This document shows, one piece after another, positions 1 to 7,437 of a stretch of DNA of 15,455 nt (position 1 is its first letter; every line of letters starts with the position of its first letter). A program made the translations under genes and the position numbers. The stretch is taken from assembly GCA_937936695.1 (NCBI GenBank), contig CALHCK010000106.1:1-15455 (forward strand). The letters are read 5' to 3'. Source of the DNA: an uncultured Polaribacter sp. GTDB taxonomy: Bacteria > Bacteroidota > Bacteroidia > Flavobacteriales > Flavobacteriaceae. Under the pieces are notes generated by a model. That model searched no databases. It had not been told where the DNA came from and saw nothing but the letters and a program-made list of their open reading frames with translations.

Positions 1-635
1 GCATGAAGTACACAATAGCTTTTATTTTTGCTTTTTGCTTCGTTAATCAATTTTTGTGTCATTTGTTTTCCAATTCCTTTTCCCCTTTCATCGGGTACAG
101 TACCTATCATATGCAAGCCTGCATTATTTAAAGAATCGTAAAAAATAATACCACAACACAGAAAATTATCAGCTATTTTATACAAGTATAAATCAATATT
201 TTTTGAATCAATTATTTTTAAAATCGTTTTATAATTAACATTATATCCAAAAGAAGCAGACGCTACTTTTGCAAAAATCTTTCCTAAATAAGAAGTATCT
301 ACCTTTTTTATATTCTTTTCAGAAAAACCTAAGCATTCATGTTTCTCTAAATTTAAAGACATGTTTATTTGATTGTAAACAAATTCAAATCTTTTATCTT
401 TTTCAAGGTTTATTGCACCATCAATAGCTAAGCCCGCTGGCAATATATTTCTATTCTTTAAATCTACAATAGAAGCCAATGTGTTTACATCTGTACTAGA
501 ATTAAAAACTCTATTAGGCCAATCAGATTCTTCATCTAAAACAGAATAAAAATTATTTTTTTCAATTAAGTTACCTGTTAAATTACCTATTTCTTTCCAA
601 AATTCAAAAAGGTTATTTTGTATTTCTTTTTTCAT
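1..635 (-). CDS. GNAT-family N-acetyltransferase, partial (C-terminus beyond window)
   Basis: The frame opens with ATG at 635 (MKKEIQNNLF) and stays open to the left edge, giving 211 visible residues and no stop. Near the end, residues 178-189 read GTVPDERGKGIG. This contains the R-x-x-G-x-G acetyl-CoA pyrophosphate-binding signature of GNAT motif A (R184, G187, G189), preceded by a strand (GLHMIG) and followed by a helix (KQMTQKLINEA), as in the family fold. The first 110 residues are less typical and may be a substrate-specific or degenerate second GNAT half. GNAT enzymes transfer an acetyl group from acetyl-CoA to an amine; the substrate here cannot be told. The gene lies in the same direction as the DUF3800 gene, but a 128-base gap with an unusual GC-rich element separates them, so an operon is unlikely. 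A short imperfect inverted repeat, CTGTgatACAG, lies at 647-657 just upstream of the start. Confidence 0.75.
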   Translation of the reverse strand, partial: MKKEIQNNLFEFWKEIGNLTGNLIEKNNFYSVLDEESDWPNRVFNSSTDVNTLASIVDLKNRNILPAGLAIDGAINLEKDKRFEFVYNQINMSLNLEKHECLGFSEKNIKKVDTSYLGKIFAKVASASFGYNVNYKTILKIIDSKNIDLYLYKIADNFLCCGIIFYDSLNNAGLHMIGTVPDERGKGIGKQMTQKLINEAKSKNKSYCVLH

Positions 636-670
636 TATAGTTTTTGCTGTGATACAGTATTTTTCTTTTT

Positions 671-701
671 TTGGTTAATACATATATATTATATATATTT
701 G
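671..701 (+). promoter_or_regulatory. Bacteroidota-type promoter, TTG-N20-TATATTTG
   Basis: TTG at 671-673 and TATATTTG at 694-701, with 20 bases between, match the flavobacterial sigma-A consensus (TTG, about 19-21 nt, TAnnTTTG) exactly. Transcription would start near 707-709 on the plus strand and run into the GC-rich hairpin element. No convincing protein-coding gene lies downstream in this direction, because the DUF3800 gene is on the other strand. The promoter is therefore orphan unless it drives a short RNA. The surrounding alternating AT run makes chance matches more likely. Confidence 0.45.
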
Positions 702-705
702 TACT

Positions 706-766
706 CGGATTGGGCTTTTCCCGGTCGGCATCTTTCCTCGGTCTTCACTGGGGATTTTGTTTTTTA
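706..766 (+). ncRNA. GC-rich hairpin element, candidate short RNA or extragenic repeat
   Basis: This stretch is far richer in G and C than its surroundings. CCCGGT (720-725) can pair with ACTGGG (747-752), extended to about 8 pairs by flanking bases, around a 21-nt loop. It is followed by a T-rich run (755-765), which resembles an intrinsic terminator on the plus strand. The same CCCGGT can instead pair with ATTGGG (709-714) around a CTTTT loop, so two mutually exclusive hairpins exist. CGGTC also occurs twice, at 722-726 and 739-743. With the promoter at 671-701 it could make an RNA of about 58 nt. An extragenic repeat, or a junction left by a mobile element, fits equally well. The T-run overlaps the stop codon of the minus-strand DUF3800 gene. 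Confidence 0.35.
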
Positions 767-1495
767 TGGGAATATCTTATACCCAAATTTCTTATTTTCA
801 ATTATATCATAAGCTCTATTTACTTGTGTTGGCTTTAAATATTTTAACCCAATTGGTCTTGCTGTTAAATCAGCTAATTGTAATCCACTAGAATTACTCT
901 TTTTGTCTGAAATTAAAAACTTATAAACCATTTTACCAAAGTTTATATTCTTGTAACCAAACTGTTCATTCTCAGTACAAATTCTTAAAAATTCAAGTTC
1001 TAAGTCCTTGTCTTCGTTATTTCCTCTTTTTTCAAAAATTAAAGAAATTTCTTTCCCTTCTTGACCATTATATAATAATATCTGATTTAACTTCTCTAAA
1101 CCAAAACGTAAACCTAAATGATATGGATTAAAGGGTTTACTATATTTAGACATAAGTTTTCTTTTATCAATAACGATAGGCACAATTTGAAAAGGTATGT
1201 CCTCAATGATTTTTGATAAATCCAACAAAAAGTTTTCTCTTAATTCTTTGTCTGTCCTTAAAAACTTAAAAGGTCCTTTTGTTTTTCTTATATCTATTTC
1301 ATGCAAAACAATTTGATCATGACCAAAATATTTAAATTTAAAACGTTGAAGTGCGGGGACAGCTTGTTCTATATAATCAGATATTTTAAAACAACAAAAA
1401 GTCAATACAAATATTGGATAATTATTGTCTATATTTTTTAATCCGTGATCTCCTGATTCATCTACATAAACAATGTAGTTTCCTTTTTCTATCAT
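764..1495 (-). CDS. DUF3800 domain-containing protein
   Basis: This 243-residue protein carries the DUF3800 hallmarks. YVDESGDHG is at residues 10-18, with acidic D12, E13 and D16. A central VLHEIDIR segment (63-70) follows, and then the C-terminal SGLQLADL motif (203-210). The family is thought to have an RNase H-like fold, with these acidic residues forming a possible metal site, but no activity is firmly established. DUF3800 genes are often found singly in accessory or mobile DNA. Here it has no toxin-antitoxin or phage partner, only a GNAT gene on the same strand. The start is the first ATG before the DESGD strand, which suits the usual very short N-terminus. No signal peptide or membrane segment is seen. 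Length is normal and the protein appears intact. Confidence 0.85.
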   Translation of the reverse strand: MIEKGNYIVYVDESGDHGLKNIDNNYPIFVLTFCCFKISDYIEQAVPALQRFKFKYFGHDQIVLHEIDIRKTKGPFKFLRTDKELRENFLLDLSKIIEDIPFQIVPIVIDKRKLMSKYSKPFNPYHLGLRFGLEKLNQILLYNGQEGKEISLIFEKRGNNEDKDLELEFLRICTENEQFGYKNINFGKMVYKFLISDKKSNSSGLQLADLTARPIGLKYLKPTQVNRAYDIIENKKFGYKIFP

Positions 1496-1567
1496 AAATT
1501 TTTATCTGTATTCGTATTTTTAAGATATTATGTAAAACTTACAAACACACCCTGTTAAATCTATTTT

Positions 1568-2428
1568 TTAATGCTTAAAAACCTCAAGAGCTTTATTGTA
1601 GGCACTCTCAAAACTCATTGGTTTTATATTCGTATTTGCTTTTGCTGTAGTAAAATAACTTAACAACTTTTCTGTAGGCATATTCCCTGTCAATTCATCT
1701 TTAGCCATTGGGCAACCACCATACCCTTTTATAGCTCCATCAAATCTGTTACATCCTGCCTTAAAAGCGGCATCTACTTTCTCGTGCCATTTATCTGGTG
1801 TTGTATGCAAATGCGCACCAAATTCTATATCTGAATAATGCGGAATTAAATTAGAAAACAAATATGATATATCTTTGGGTGTAGAGCTACCTATAGTATC
1901 TGACAACGATAAAATTTTAACTCCCATTTTAGCTAACCTCTCTGTCCAATTCCCAACTATTTCAACATTCCAAGGATCTCCGTAAGGGTTTCCAAATCCC
2001 ATAGATAAATAGGCTACTACCTCTTTATTTTTTTTATCAGCAATATTTAAAACTTCATCTAAAATAGCCACAGACTCTCCAATAGTTTTGTGCGTATTTC
2101 TCATTTGAAAATTTTCTGATATAGAAAAAGGGTATCCTAAATAATCAATTTCTTCAAAAGTAGCAGCATCGTTTGCGCCTCTAACATTTGCCGTAATTGC
2201 TAATAATTTACTTTGTGTTTTGCTAAGATCTAATTTTGATAAAACCGCTGCGGTATCTCGCATTTGAGGAATTGCTTTTGGAGACACAAAACTCCCAAAA
2301 TCTATAGTATTATACCCCACTTTTAACAAAGCATTAATATACAATGCCTTTTTTTCGGTAGGTATAAAGTGAGATTTTATACCCTGCATTGCATCTCTTG
2401 GACATTCTATAATTTTTACTTCCCTCAT
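1568..2428 (-). CDS. Hydroxymethylglutaryl-CoA lyase (HMGL-like family)
   Basis: HMG-CoA lyase splits 3-hydroxy-3-methylglutaryl-CoA into acetyl-CoA and acetoacetate, the last step of leucine breakdown. The 286-residue protein is a complete single TIM-barrel domain of usual bacterial length. Visible family signatures are the N-terminal ECPRDAMQ (8-15, catalytic R11 and metal-binding D12), SFVSPKAIPQM (46-56), GAHLHTT (204-210, metal-binding H206 and H208) and GYGGCPMA (235-242, with the catalytic-loop C239). RDAMQ replaces the commoner RDGLQ and CPMA the commoner CPYA, so a related acyl-CoA lyase cannot be excluded. The gene diverges from an MFS transporter across 84 bases. A consensus promoter sits so close to the ATG that the message should be leaderless or nearly so. 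No other leucine-pathway gene is in the window. Confidence 0.82.
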   Translation of the reverse strand: MREVKIIECPRDAMQGIKSHFIPTEKKALYINALLKVGYNTIDFGSFVSPKAIPQMRDTAAVLSKLDLSKTQSKLLAITANVRGANDAATFEEIDYLGYPFSISENFQMRNTHKTIGESVAILDEVLNIADKKNKEVVAYLSMGFGNPYGDPWNVEIVGNWTERLAKMGVKILSLSDTIGSSTPKDISYLFSNLIPHYSDIEFGAHLHTTPDKWHEKVDAAFKAGCNRFDGAIKGYGGCPMAKDELTGNMPTEKLLSYFTTAKANTNIKPMSFESAYNKALEVFKH

Positions 2429-2434
2429 TTAAAT

Positions 2435-2463
2435 CAAAGATAGCTAAACAAATAAAGTTGCAA
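2435..2463 (-). promoter_or_regulatory. Promoter of the HMG-CoA lyase gene, TTG-N18-TATCTTTG
   Basis: Read on the minus strand, TTG (2461-2463) and TATCTTTG (2435-2442) are 18 bases apart, a full match to the Bacteroidota housekeeping promoter. The -7 box ends only 6 bases before the ATG at 2428, so the expected transcription start falls on or next to the start codon. This supports the chosen ATG and predicts a leaderless messenger. Confidence 0.6.
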
Positions 2464-2495
2464 AATATTTTAACGGAATTCTTAAATCCATTTTG

Positions 2496-2503
2496 TACTT
2501 TCG
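2496..2503 (+). promoter_or_regulatory. Probable -7 box (TACTTTCG) of the MFS gene
   Basis: TACTTTCG differs at one base from TAnnTTTG and ends 9 bases before the ATG at 2513. It implies a 5' leader of only a few bases. No TTG is found at the usual upstream distance, so the assignment is weaker than for the divergent gene. Confidence 0.4.
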
Positions 2504-2512
2504 TTTATACAT

Positions 2513-3682
2513 ATGAAAACACCTAAAATTATATTGCCCGTTATTGTTATTTCTCAATTTTGCTGTACCTCACTTTGGTTTGCTGGTAACGGTGTTATGA
2601 ATGATTTAGTTAGTAATTTTAACTTAAATCAAAACGCATTAGGGCATTTAACCTCTGCTGTTCAATTTGGTTTTATTTCTGGCACATTGCTTTTTGCTTT
2701 ACTTACTATTGCAGATCGTTTTTCGCCTTCTAAAGTTTTTTTTATTAGTGCTCTTTTAGGAGCTCTTTTTAATGCAGGTTTAATTTTTAACAATCATACA
2801 ATTGTTAGCTTAGTATTTTTACGTTTTTTAACAGGATTTTTCTTAGCAGGAATTTATCCTGTAGGTATGAAAATTGCTACTGATTATTATCAAAAAGGAC
2901 TCGGAAAATCTTTAGGTTTTTTAGTAGGTGCGCTTGTTTTAGGTACTGCGTTGCCACATTTATTAAAAGATATTTTAGCTAACTTTTCATGGAAAAGTGT
3001 TTTACTCTCTACCACTACTCTAGCAACATTAGGTGGTTTATTAATGGTGCTTTTAGTACCCAATGGCCCTTACAGAAAAGCAGGTACAAAACTAGATATT
3101 ACAGCTTGTTTTGGTGTCTTTAAAAATAATAGCTTTAGAAAAGCTGCTTTTGGTTATTTTGGTCATATGTGGGAATTATACACCTTTTGGGCTTTTGTTC
3201 CTTTTATTTTAAAAAGCTATACAAAAATACATAATTTACACAATTTTAATATTTCGTTACTCTCTTTTTTAGTAATTGCTATAGGTAGTATTGCTTGTAT
3301 ATTAAGTGGTTATTTATCCGAAAAATTTGGGGCTAATAAAATTGCTTTTTTAAGTTTATTATTATCTTGTTGTTGCTGTTTAATTGCTCCGTTTGCCTTT
3401 TTTACAACAAACGCAACACTTTTTATTATATTTCTTTTATTCTGGGGAATGGTAGTAATTGCAGACTCTCCTCTGTTTTCTACATTGGTGGCTCAAAATG
3501 CTCCTTCAAAAAACAAAGGAACCGCCTTAACTATTGTTAACTGTATTGGTTTTTCTATTACAATTTTAAGTATTCAAGCCTTAAATTCGGTAATACATAT
3601 TAGCAGTTCTAATTACGTGTATCTTCTACTTGCCATTGGTCCTATACTAGGTTTAATCAATTTAAAAAAAGGAAAAGCATAA
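2513..3682 (+). CDS. MFS transporter
   Basis: This is a 389-residue, very hydrophobic polytopic protein with about 12 predicted membrane spans, as usual for major facilitator carriers. It shows MFS features: a degenerate loop 2-3 motif (IADRFSPSKVF, 66-76), RFLTGFFLAGIYP in span 4 (104-116), a Gly-rich span 5 ending LGTALPHLL (143-151), and a second-half loop copy (SGYLSEKFGANK, 265-276). A long loop near residues 183-210 joins the halves. A run of four cysteines (286-289) lies in one of the later spans. The substrate cannot be read from sequence. The neighbours, HMG-CoA lyase and a hydroxyacid-type dehydrogenase, hint at an organic acid or related metabolite, but this is inference. The start ATG lies just after a probable -7 box. 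Confidence 0.85.
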   Translation: MKTPKIILPVIVISQFCCTSLWFAGNGVMNDLVSNFNLNQNALGHLTSAVQFGFISGTLLFALLTIADRFSPSKVFFISALLGALFNAGLIFNNHTIVSLVFLRFLTGFFLAGIYPVGMKIATDYYQKGLGKSLGFLVGALVLGTALPHLLKDILANFSWKSVLLSTTTLATLGGLLMVLLVPNGPYRKAGTKLDITACFGVFKNNSFRKAAFGYFGHMWELYTFWAFVPFILKSYTKIHNLHNFNISLLSFLVIAIGSIACILSGYLSEKFGANKIAFLSLLLSCCCCLIAPFAFFTTNATLFIIFLLFWGMVVIADSPLFSTLVAQNAPSKNKGTALTIVNCIGFSITILSIQALNSVIHISSSNYVYLLLAIGPILGLINLKKGKA

Positions 3683-3721
3683 TACAAAGTTTAGTGTAAA
3701 ACAGCTAAAATTAACATCATT

Positions 3722-3758
3722 TAATATTGCTTACTATTTTTCATAAATCGCAATATTA
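3722..3758. promoter_or_regulatory. 9-bp perfect inverted repeat upstream of the FAD/Fe-S dehydrogenase
   Basis: TAATATTGC (3722-3730) and GCAATATTA (3750-3758) are exact inverted copies separated by 19 bases. They lie 40 bases before the dehydrogenase start and 40 bases after the MFS stop. No T-run follows, so it is a poor intrinsic terminator. An operator for a dimeric repressor or activator is the likelier reading. The protein that would bind is unknown. Confidence 0.35.
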
Positions 3759-3797
3759 TTAAGATATTTGTAAACTAGATATTTTTACATTTTTTTG

Positions 3798-6695
3798 ATG
3801 ATAGATAACGCTACTTTACAAACGCTACACCAATTACTTTCTGGTGATTTACTTTTTGACAATTTACACAAAACATTGTATGCAACAGATGCATCTGTGT
3901 ATCGTAAAATACCTTTAGCGGTTGCCTACCCTAAAGACCAAAAAGACATTGTAACATTAATAAAATTTGCAACAGAAAATAAAATTACTTTAATACCAAG
4001 AACTGCGGGTACATCTTTGGCAGGACAATGTGTAGGAGACGGTATTGTGGTAGATGTTTCTAAACATTTTACAAAAATTATATCTTTTAATAAAGAAGAA
4101 AAAACAATTACTTTACAACCTGGTATTGTTAGAGATTCTTTAAATGTATATTTAAAACCTCACGGATTATTTTTTGGCCCTAATACCTCAACCTCTAACA
4201 GATGTATGATTGGGGGTATGGTAGGTAACAATTCATCGGGTAGTACTTCTATAAAATATGGTGTTACAAGAGATAAAGTTATTGCTATTGATGCTATTTT
4301 AAGTGATGGTAGCACCGCTACTTTTAAAGAAATAACATCAAAAGAATTTATCAGTAAAACAAAAGAAAACACTCAAGAGGGTAAAATTTATAAAGCAATT
4401 TATGATGAACTTTCTCTTGAAGAAAATCAACAAGAAATAAAAAACGAGTTTCCTAAAGAAACCATACACAGAAGATGTACAGGATATGCTGTTGATGAAT
4501 TTTTAACATCAGATTTATTTGGTGGTACAGCCCCAACTATAAATGTAGCAAAATTACTATCTGGTAGCGAGGGTACATTGGCTTTTTCTACAGCAATTAC
4601 ATTACAATTAGATAACGTAGCACCAAAAGAAAGCATTATGGTGTGTACGCATTTTACAAGTATTAACGAGAGCTTAAAAGCTACCGTAACTGCCATGAAA
4701 CACAATTTATACAATTGTGAATTAATGGACAAAACCATTTTAGATTGTACTAAAAACCATAGAGACTTAGCAAAAAACAGGTTCTTTTTACAAGGAGATC
4801 CTGAAGCTGTTTTAATGCTAGAAGTTTCTGCCAACACATTAGCAGAGGCGGAAGTATTAGCAGATACGTTAATTGCTGATTTAGAGCAAAACAATTTCGG
4901 GTATCACCACCCAAAAGTATACGGAGCAGACATTGCTAAAGTACACTACCTTAGAAAAGCTGGTTTAGGTGCGCTTGCTAATATTGTTGGTGATAAAAAA
5001 GCAGTTGCTTGTATAGAAGACACTGCGGTAGCTTTAGAAGATTTACCAGATTACATAGAAGAGTTTACTAAAATTATGGCTAAATACCAGCAAAATGCGG
5101 TGTATTATGCTCATGCTGGTGCAGGTGAATTGCATTTACGTCCTATTTTAAACATCAAGAAAAAAGAAGATGTAGTTTTATTTAGAAAAATTACTACTGA
5201 AACTGCCGAATTGGTAAAAAAATACAACGGTTCTTTTAGTGGAGAACATGGAGACGGAATTGTAAGAGCCGAATTTATACCTTTAATGATTGGTGATAAA
5301 AATTACCAACTTTTAAGACGTATTAAAAAAGCTTTTGATCCTAACAACGTTTTTAACCAAGGAAAAATTACAGATGCTTTTCCTATGGATCAAAGTTTAC
5401 GATACGAGGTAGATAGAGAAGAACCTGAAATAGCAACTATTCAAGATTTTTCTGAAAGTCAAGGTATTTTAAAACTTGCCGAAAAATGTAATGGTTCTGG
5501 AGATTGTAGAAAACCAGTAGAAGCTGGTGGTACTTTATGCCCTAGTTATAGAGCTACAAAAAACGAAAAAGATACAACAAGAGCAAGAGCAAACACTTTA
5601 AGAGATGTTTTAACCAATAACAAAGCTTCTAATAAATTTGATTCTAAAGAATTAAAAGAAGTTTTAGATTTGTGTTTAAGTTGTAAAGCTTGTGCTACGG
5701 AATGCCCAAGTAATGTAGATATTGCTACCATGAAAGCCGAGTTCTTGTACCAATATCAAGAAACTAATGGATATTCTTTTAGAAGTAAGTTATTTGCCAA
5801 CAATGCAAAATATAACAAATTAGGTAGTTTAACTCCGTCTCTGGCCAACTTAGTTTTAAACACTTCTTTGGCAAAATCTGTTATGGGAGTTGCCCAAGAA
5901 AGAACTGTACCTAAACTGGCTCCAAAAACATTAAAAGCATGGTATAAAAAACAAGCTGTTTCTAAAAACACTAAAACTGTTTATCTTTTTTGTGATGAGT
6001 TTACAAACTTTTACGATGTAGAAATTGGTAAAGACGCATTTTACTTATTAGAAAAATTAGGTTATAACGTTCAAATAATAGACCATGAAGAAAGTGGTAG
6101 AAGCTATATTTCTAAAGGTTTTTTAAAAGAAGCTAAATCTGTTTGTAACAAGAACGTAAGTACTTTTAAAAATATTATTACAGAAAAAACACCCTTAGTT
6201 GGTATAGAGCCTTCCGCAATTTTAACTTTTAAAGACGAATATATTCGTTTAGCTGATGATAAACAATCTGCTGAAAAAATAGCTAAAAATACTTTTACTT
6301 TTGAAGAGTTTTTAGCTAACGAGTTAGAAAAAGAAAATATAGATACTAGTTTATTTACTACAGAAACAAAAACCTTAAAAATTCACGGGCATTGTCATCA
6401 GAAAGCACTTTCTGGTACACATGCTAGTTTTAAAATGTTAAACATACCAAATAATTATTCTGTTACCATCTTAAATACAGGTTGCTGTGGTATGGCTGGT
6501 TCTTTCGGTTATGAAAAAGAGCATTATAAAGTGTCTATGCAAGTGGGTGAAGATACCTTATTTCCTAAAATAAGAAATTGTAGTGATGATACAGAAATTG
6601 CTGCTGCCGGTACAAGTTGTAGACATCAAATTTATGATGGTACTAAAAGAGAGGCTAAACACCCAATTACTTTATTAAAAGAAGCTTTACTATAA
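3798..6695 (+). CDS. FAD-linked oxidoreductase fused to Fe-S/CCG domains (D-lactate / D-2-hydroxyglutarate dehydrogenase type)
   Basis: This fusion of a GlcD/Dld-type flavoprotein with a GlcF-type iron-sulfur half (965 residues) resembles E. coli YdiJ and should oxidise a D-2-hydroxyacid, passing electrons to the respiratory chain. The PCMH-type FAD domain has PRTAGTSLAGQC (67-78) and GNNSSG (143-148). The FAD-oxidase C-terminal domain has YAHAGAGELHLRP (437-449) and SGEHGDG (481-487). The ferredoxin-like part has C564, C570 and C581 (LCPSYRATKNEKDTTRARA) and a classical 4Fe-4S set C626, C629, C632, C636. The CCG part has GHCHQKALSG (864-873) and NTGCCGMAGSFGYE (893-906). The ATG at 3798 is preferred over an in-frame TTG at 3795. 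No signal peptide is seen, so it is cytoplasmic or peripherally membrane bound. D-lactate versus D-2-hydroxyglutarate cannot be separated by eye. Confidence 0.88.
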   Translation: MIDNATLQTLHQLLSGDLLFDNLHKTLYATDASVYRKIPLAVAYPKDQKDIVTLIKFATENKITLIPRTAGTSLAGQCVGDGIVVDVSKHFTKIISFNKEEKTITLQPGIVRDSLNVYLKPHGLFFGPNTSTSNRCMIGGMVGNNSSGSTSIKYGVTRDKVIAIDAILSDGSTATFKEITSKEFISKTKENTQEGKIYKAIYDELSLEENQQEIKNEFPKETIHRRCTGYAVDEFLTSDLFGGTAPTINVAKLLSGSEGTLAFSTAITLQLDNVAPKESIMVCTHFTSINESLKATVTAMKHNLYNCELMDKTILDCTKNHRDLAKNRFFLQGDPEAVLMLEVSANTLAEAEVLADTLIADLEQNNFGYHHPKVYGADIAKVHYLRKAGLGALANIVGDKKAVACIEDTAVALEDLPDYIEEFTKIMAKYQQNAVYYAHAGAGELHLRPILNIKKKEDVVLFRKITTETAELVKKYNGSFSGEHGDGIVRAEFIPLMIGDKNYQLLRRIKKAFDPNNVFNQGKITDAFPMDQSLRYEVDREEPEIATIQDFSESQGILKLAEKCNGSGDCRKPVEAGGTLCPSYRATKNEKDTTRARANTLRDVLTNNKASNKFDSKELKEVLDLCLSCKACATECPSNVDIATMKAEFLYQYQETNGYSFRSKLFANNAKYNKLGSLTPSLANLVLNTSLAKSVMGVAQERTVPKLAPKTLKAWYKKQAVSKNTKTVYLFCDEFTNFYDVEIGKDAFYLLEKLGYNVQIIDHEESGRSYISKGFLKEAKSVCNKNVSTFKNIITEKTPLVGIEPSAILTFKDEYIRLADDKQSAEKIAKNTFTFEEFLANELEKENIDTSLFTTETKTLKIHGHCHQKALSGTHASFKMLNIPNNYSVTILNTGCCGMAGSFGYEKEHYKVSMQVGEDTLFPKIRNCSDDTEIAAAGTSCRHQIYDGTKREAKHPITLLKEALL

Positions 6696-6714
6696 GATCA
6701 GTATATAAAATAAG

Positions 6715-6764
6715 TAAACTAAAAAAGGTTCTCTATCTTAAGATAGAGAACCTTTTTTAGTTTA
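6715..6764. terminator. Bidirectional intrinsic terminator (50-nt perfect palindrome)
   Basis: Every base from 6715 to 6764 pairs with its mirror about the centre at 6739/6740. The core is GGTTCTCTATCT and its complement, flanked by six A's on one side and six T's on the other, so each strand gives a strong hairpin with a U-run. It sits 19 bases after the dehydrogenase stop and 17 bases after the lipoprotein stop, ending both convergent genes. Confidence 0.93.
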
Positions 6765-6781
6765 TTCAATGAGTTATTTTA

Positions 6782-7315
6782 TTATTGTTTAACTATCACA
6801 AAATCAAAAGTAGGTTGAGTTATTGCATCTTCTGTTTGATTTAACCAAATAGAGTATTGACCTGATGGTAATGCCCCTGTAAACCCAGTTGCTCCTTGTA
6901 ACCTTCCTATTTCCGGAAGAACATTTGTACCTACTAAATCTCTACTATATACAACACCTCCTAATAAATCGGGTGCCATATTACCTGGGACAGTTGCACC
7001 AGTTGCAATTCCTATAAATGCAGGATCAGCGTCGTAACTTTCTAAATTTATTTCACTTAATTCATATCCTTCTGGTACAATAAAAGTAAAATAATCAACA
7101 TCTCCAGAACCTTGATTAGATATAACTCTATTATTACCAGATGAAAAAGCAGTTATTACTGTAGGCTCATTACTGTTATTAGATAAATCTGTTTGATTAT
7201 TTTCATTGTAAACAACAACTGCTGTCGAATCTTTTACATTTACTATTTCATCATCTTCACTCTTACAGCCAAAAGCCAGAGTACCTAATAAAAAAAGGTA
7301 TACTAAATTTTTCAT
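6782..7315 (-). CDS. Small lipoprotein with PPC-like beta domain, probably surface exposed
   Basis: The 177-residue protein starts with a type II signal peptide (MKNLVYLFLLGTLAFGC) and lipobox LAFGC, making C17 the lipidated residue. The residues after it, KSEDDE, are an acidic tract like the lipoprotein export signal that sends Bacteroidota lipoproteins to the cell surface. After a low-complexity Asn/Ser linker (about 35-60), residues 70-177 look like a beta sandwich. DVDYFTFIVPEGYEL and LPSGQYSIWLNQT recall bacterial pre-peptidase C-terminal (PPC) domains. No catalytic motif is seen; a binding or adhesion role is only a guess. It is the last gene before the palindromic terminator, and may share a transcript with the OmpA-type gene 122 bases upstream, though that gap is AT-rich enough to hold its own promoter. 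Confidence 0.7.
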   Translation of the reverse strand: MKNLVYLFLLGTLAFGCKSEDDEIVNVKDSTAVVVYNENNQTDLSNNSNEPTVITAFSSGNNRVISNQGSGDVDYFTFIVPEGYELSEINLESYDADPAFIGIATGATVPGNMAPDLLGGVVYSRDLVGTNVLPEIGRLQGATGFTGALPSGQYSIWLNQTEDAITQPTFDFVIVKQ

Positions 7316-7437
7316 ACTATCTAAATATATTTGTTTATTGATAGTTATTTTAGACGTTAATTTTAAAAAAAATTACAGTATATCTTTATTTTTTTTGTAT
7401 TAAATGTTGTAATTAAGAAAAAATTATTATTGAATTT

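Noticed and set aside
709..753. Integron attC-like site formed by the GC-rich inverted repeat
   Set aside because: No GTTRRRY/RYYYAAC core boxes are present and no integrase is in the window.
618..812. Plus-strand frame of 64 codons rich in Phe and Tyr
   Set aside because: It overlaps the starts and ends of two real minus-strand genes and the GC-rich element; composition reflects AT-rich non-coding DNA, and no domain is recognisable.
3795..3797. TTG as start codon of the FAD/Fe-S dehydrogenase
   Set aside because: An ATG follows immediately at 3798; it adds only one residue and ATG is the preferred start.
4160..5971. Minus-strand open frames inside the dehydrogenase gene
   Set aside because: They are shadows of a strongly conserved plus-strand gene and show no family features.
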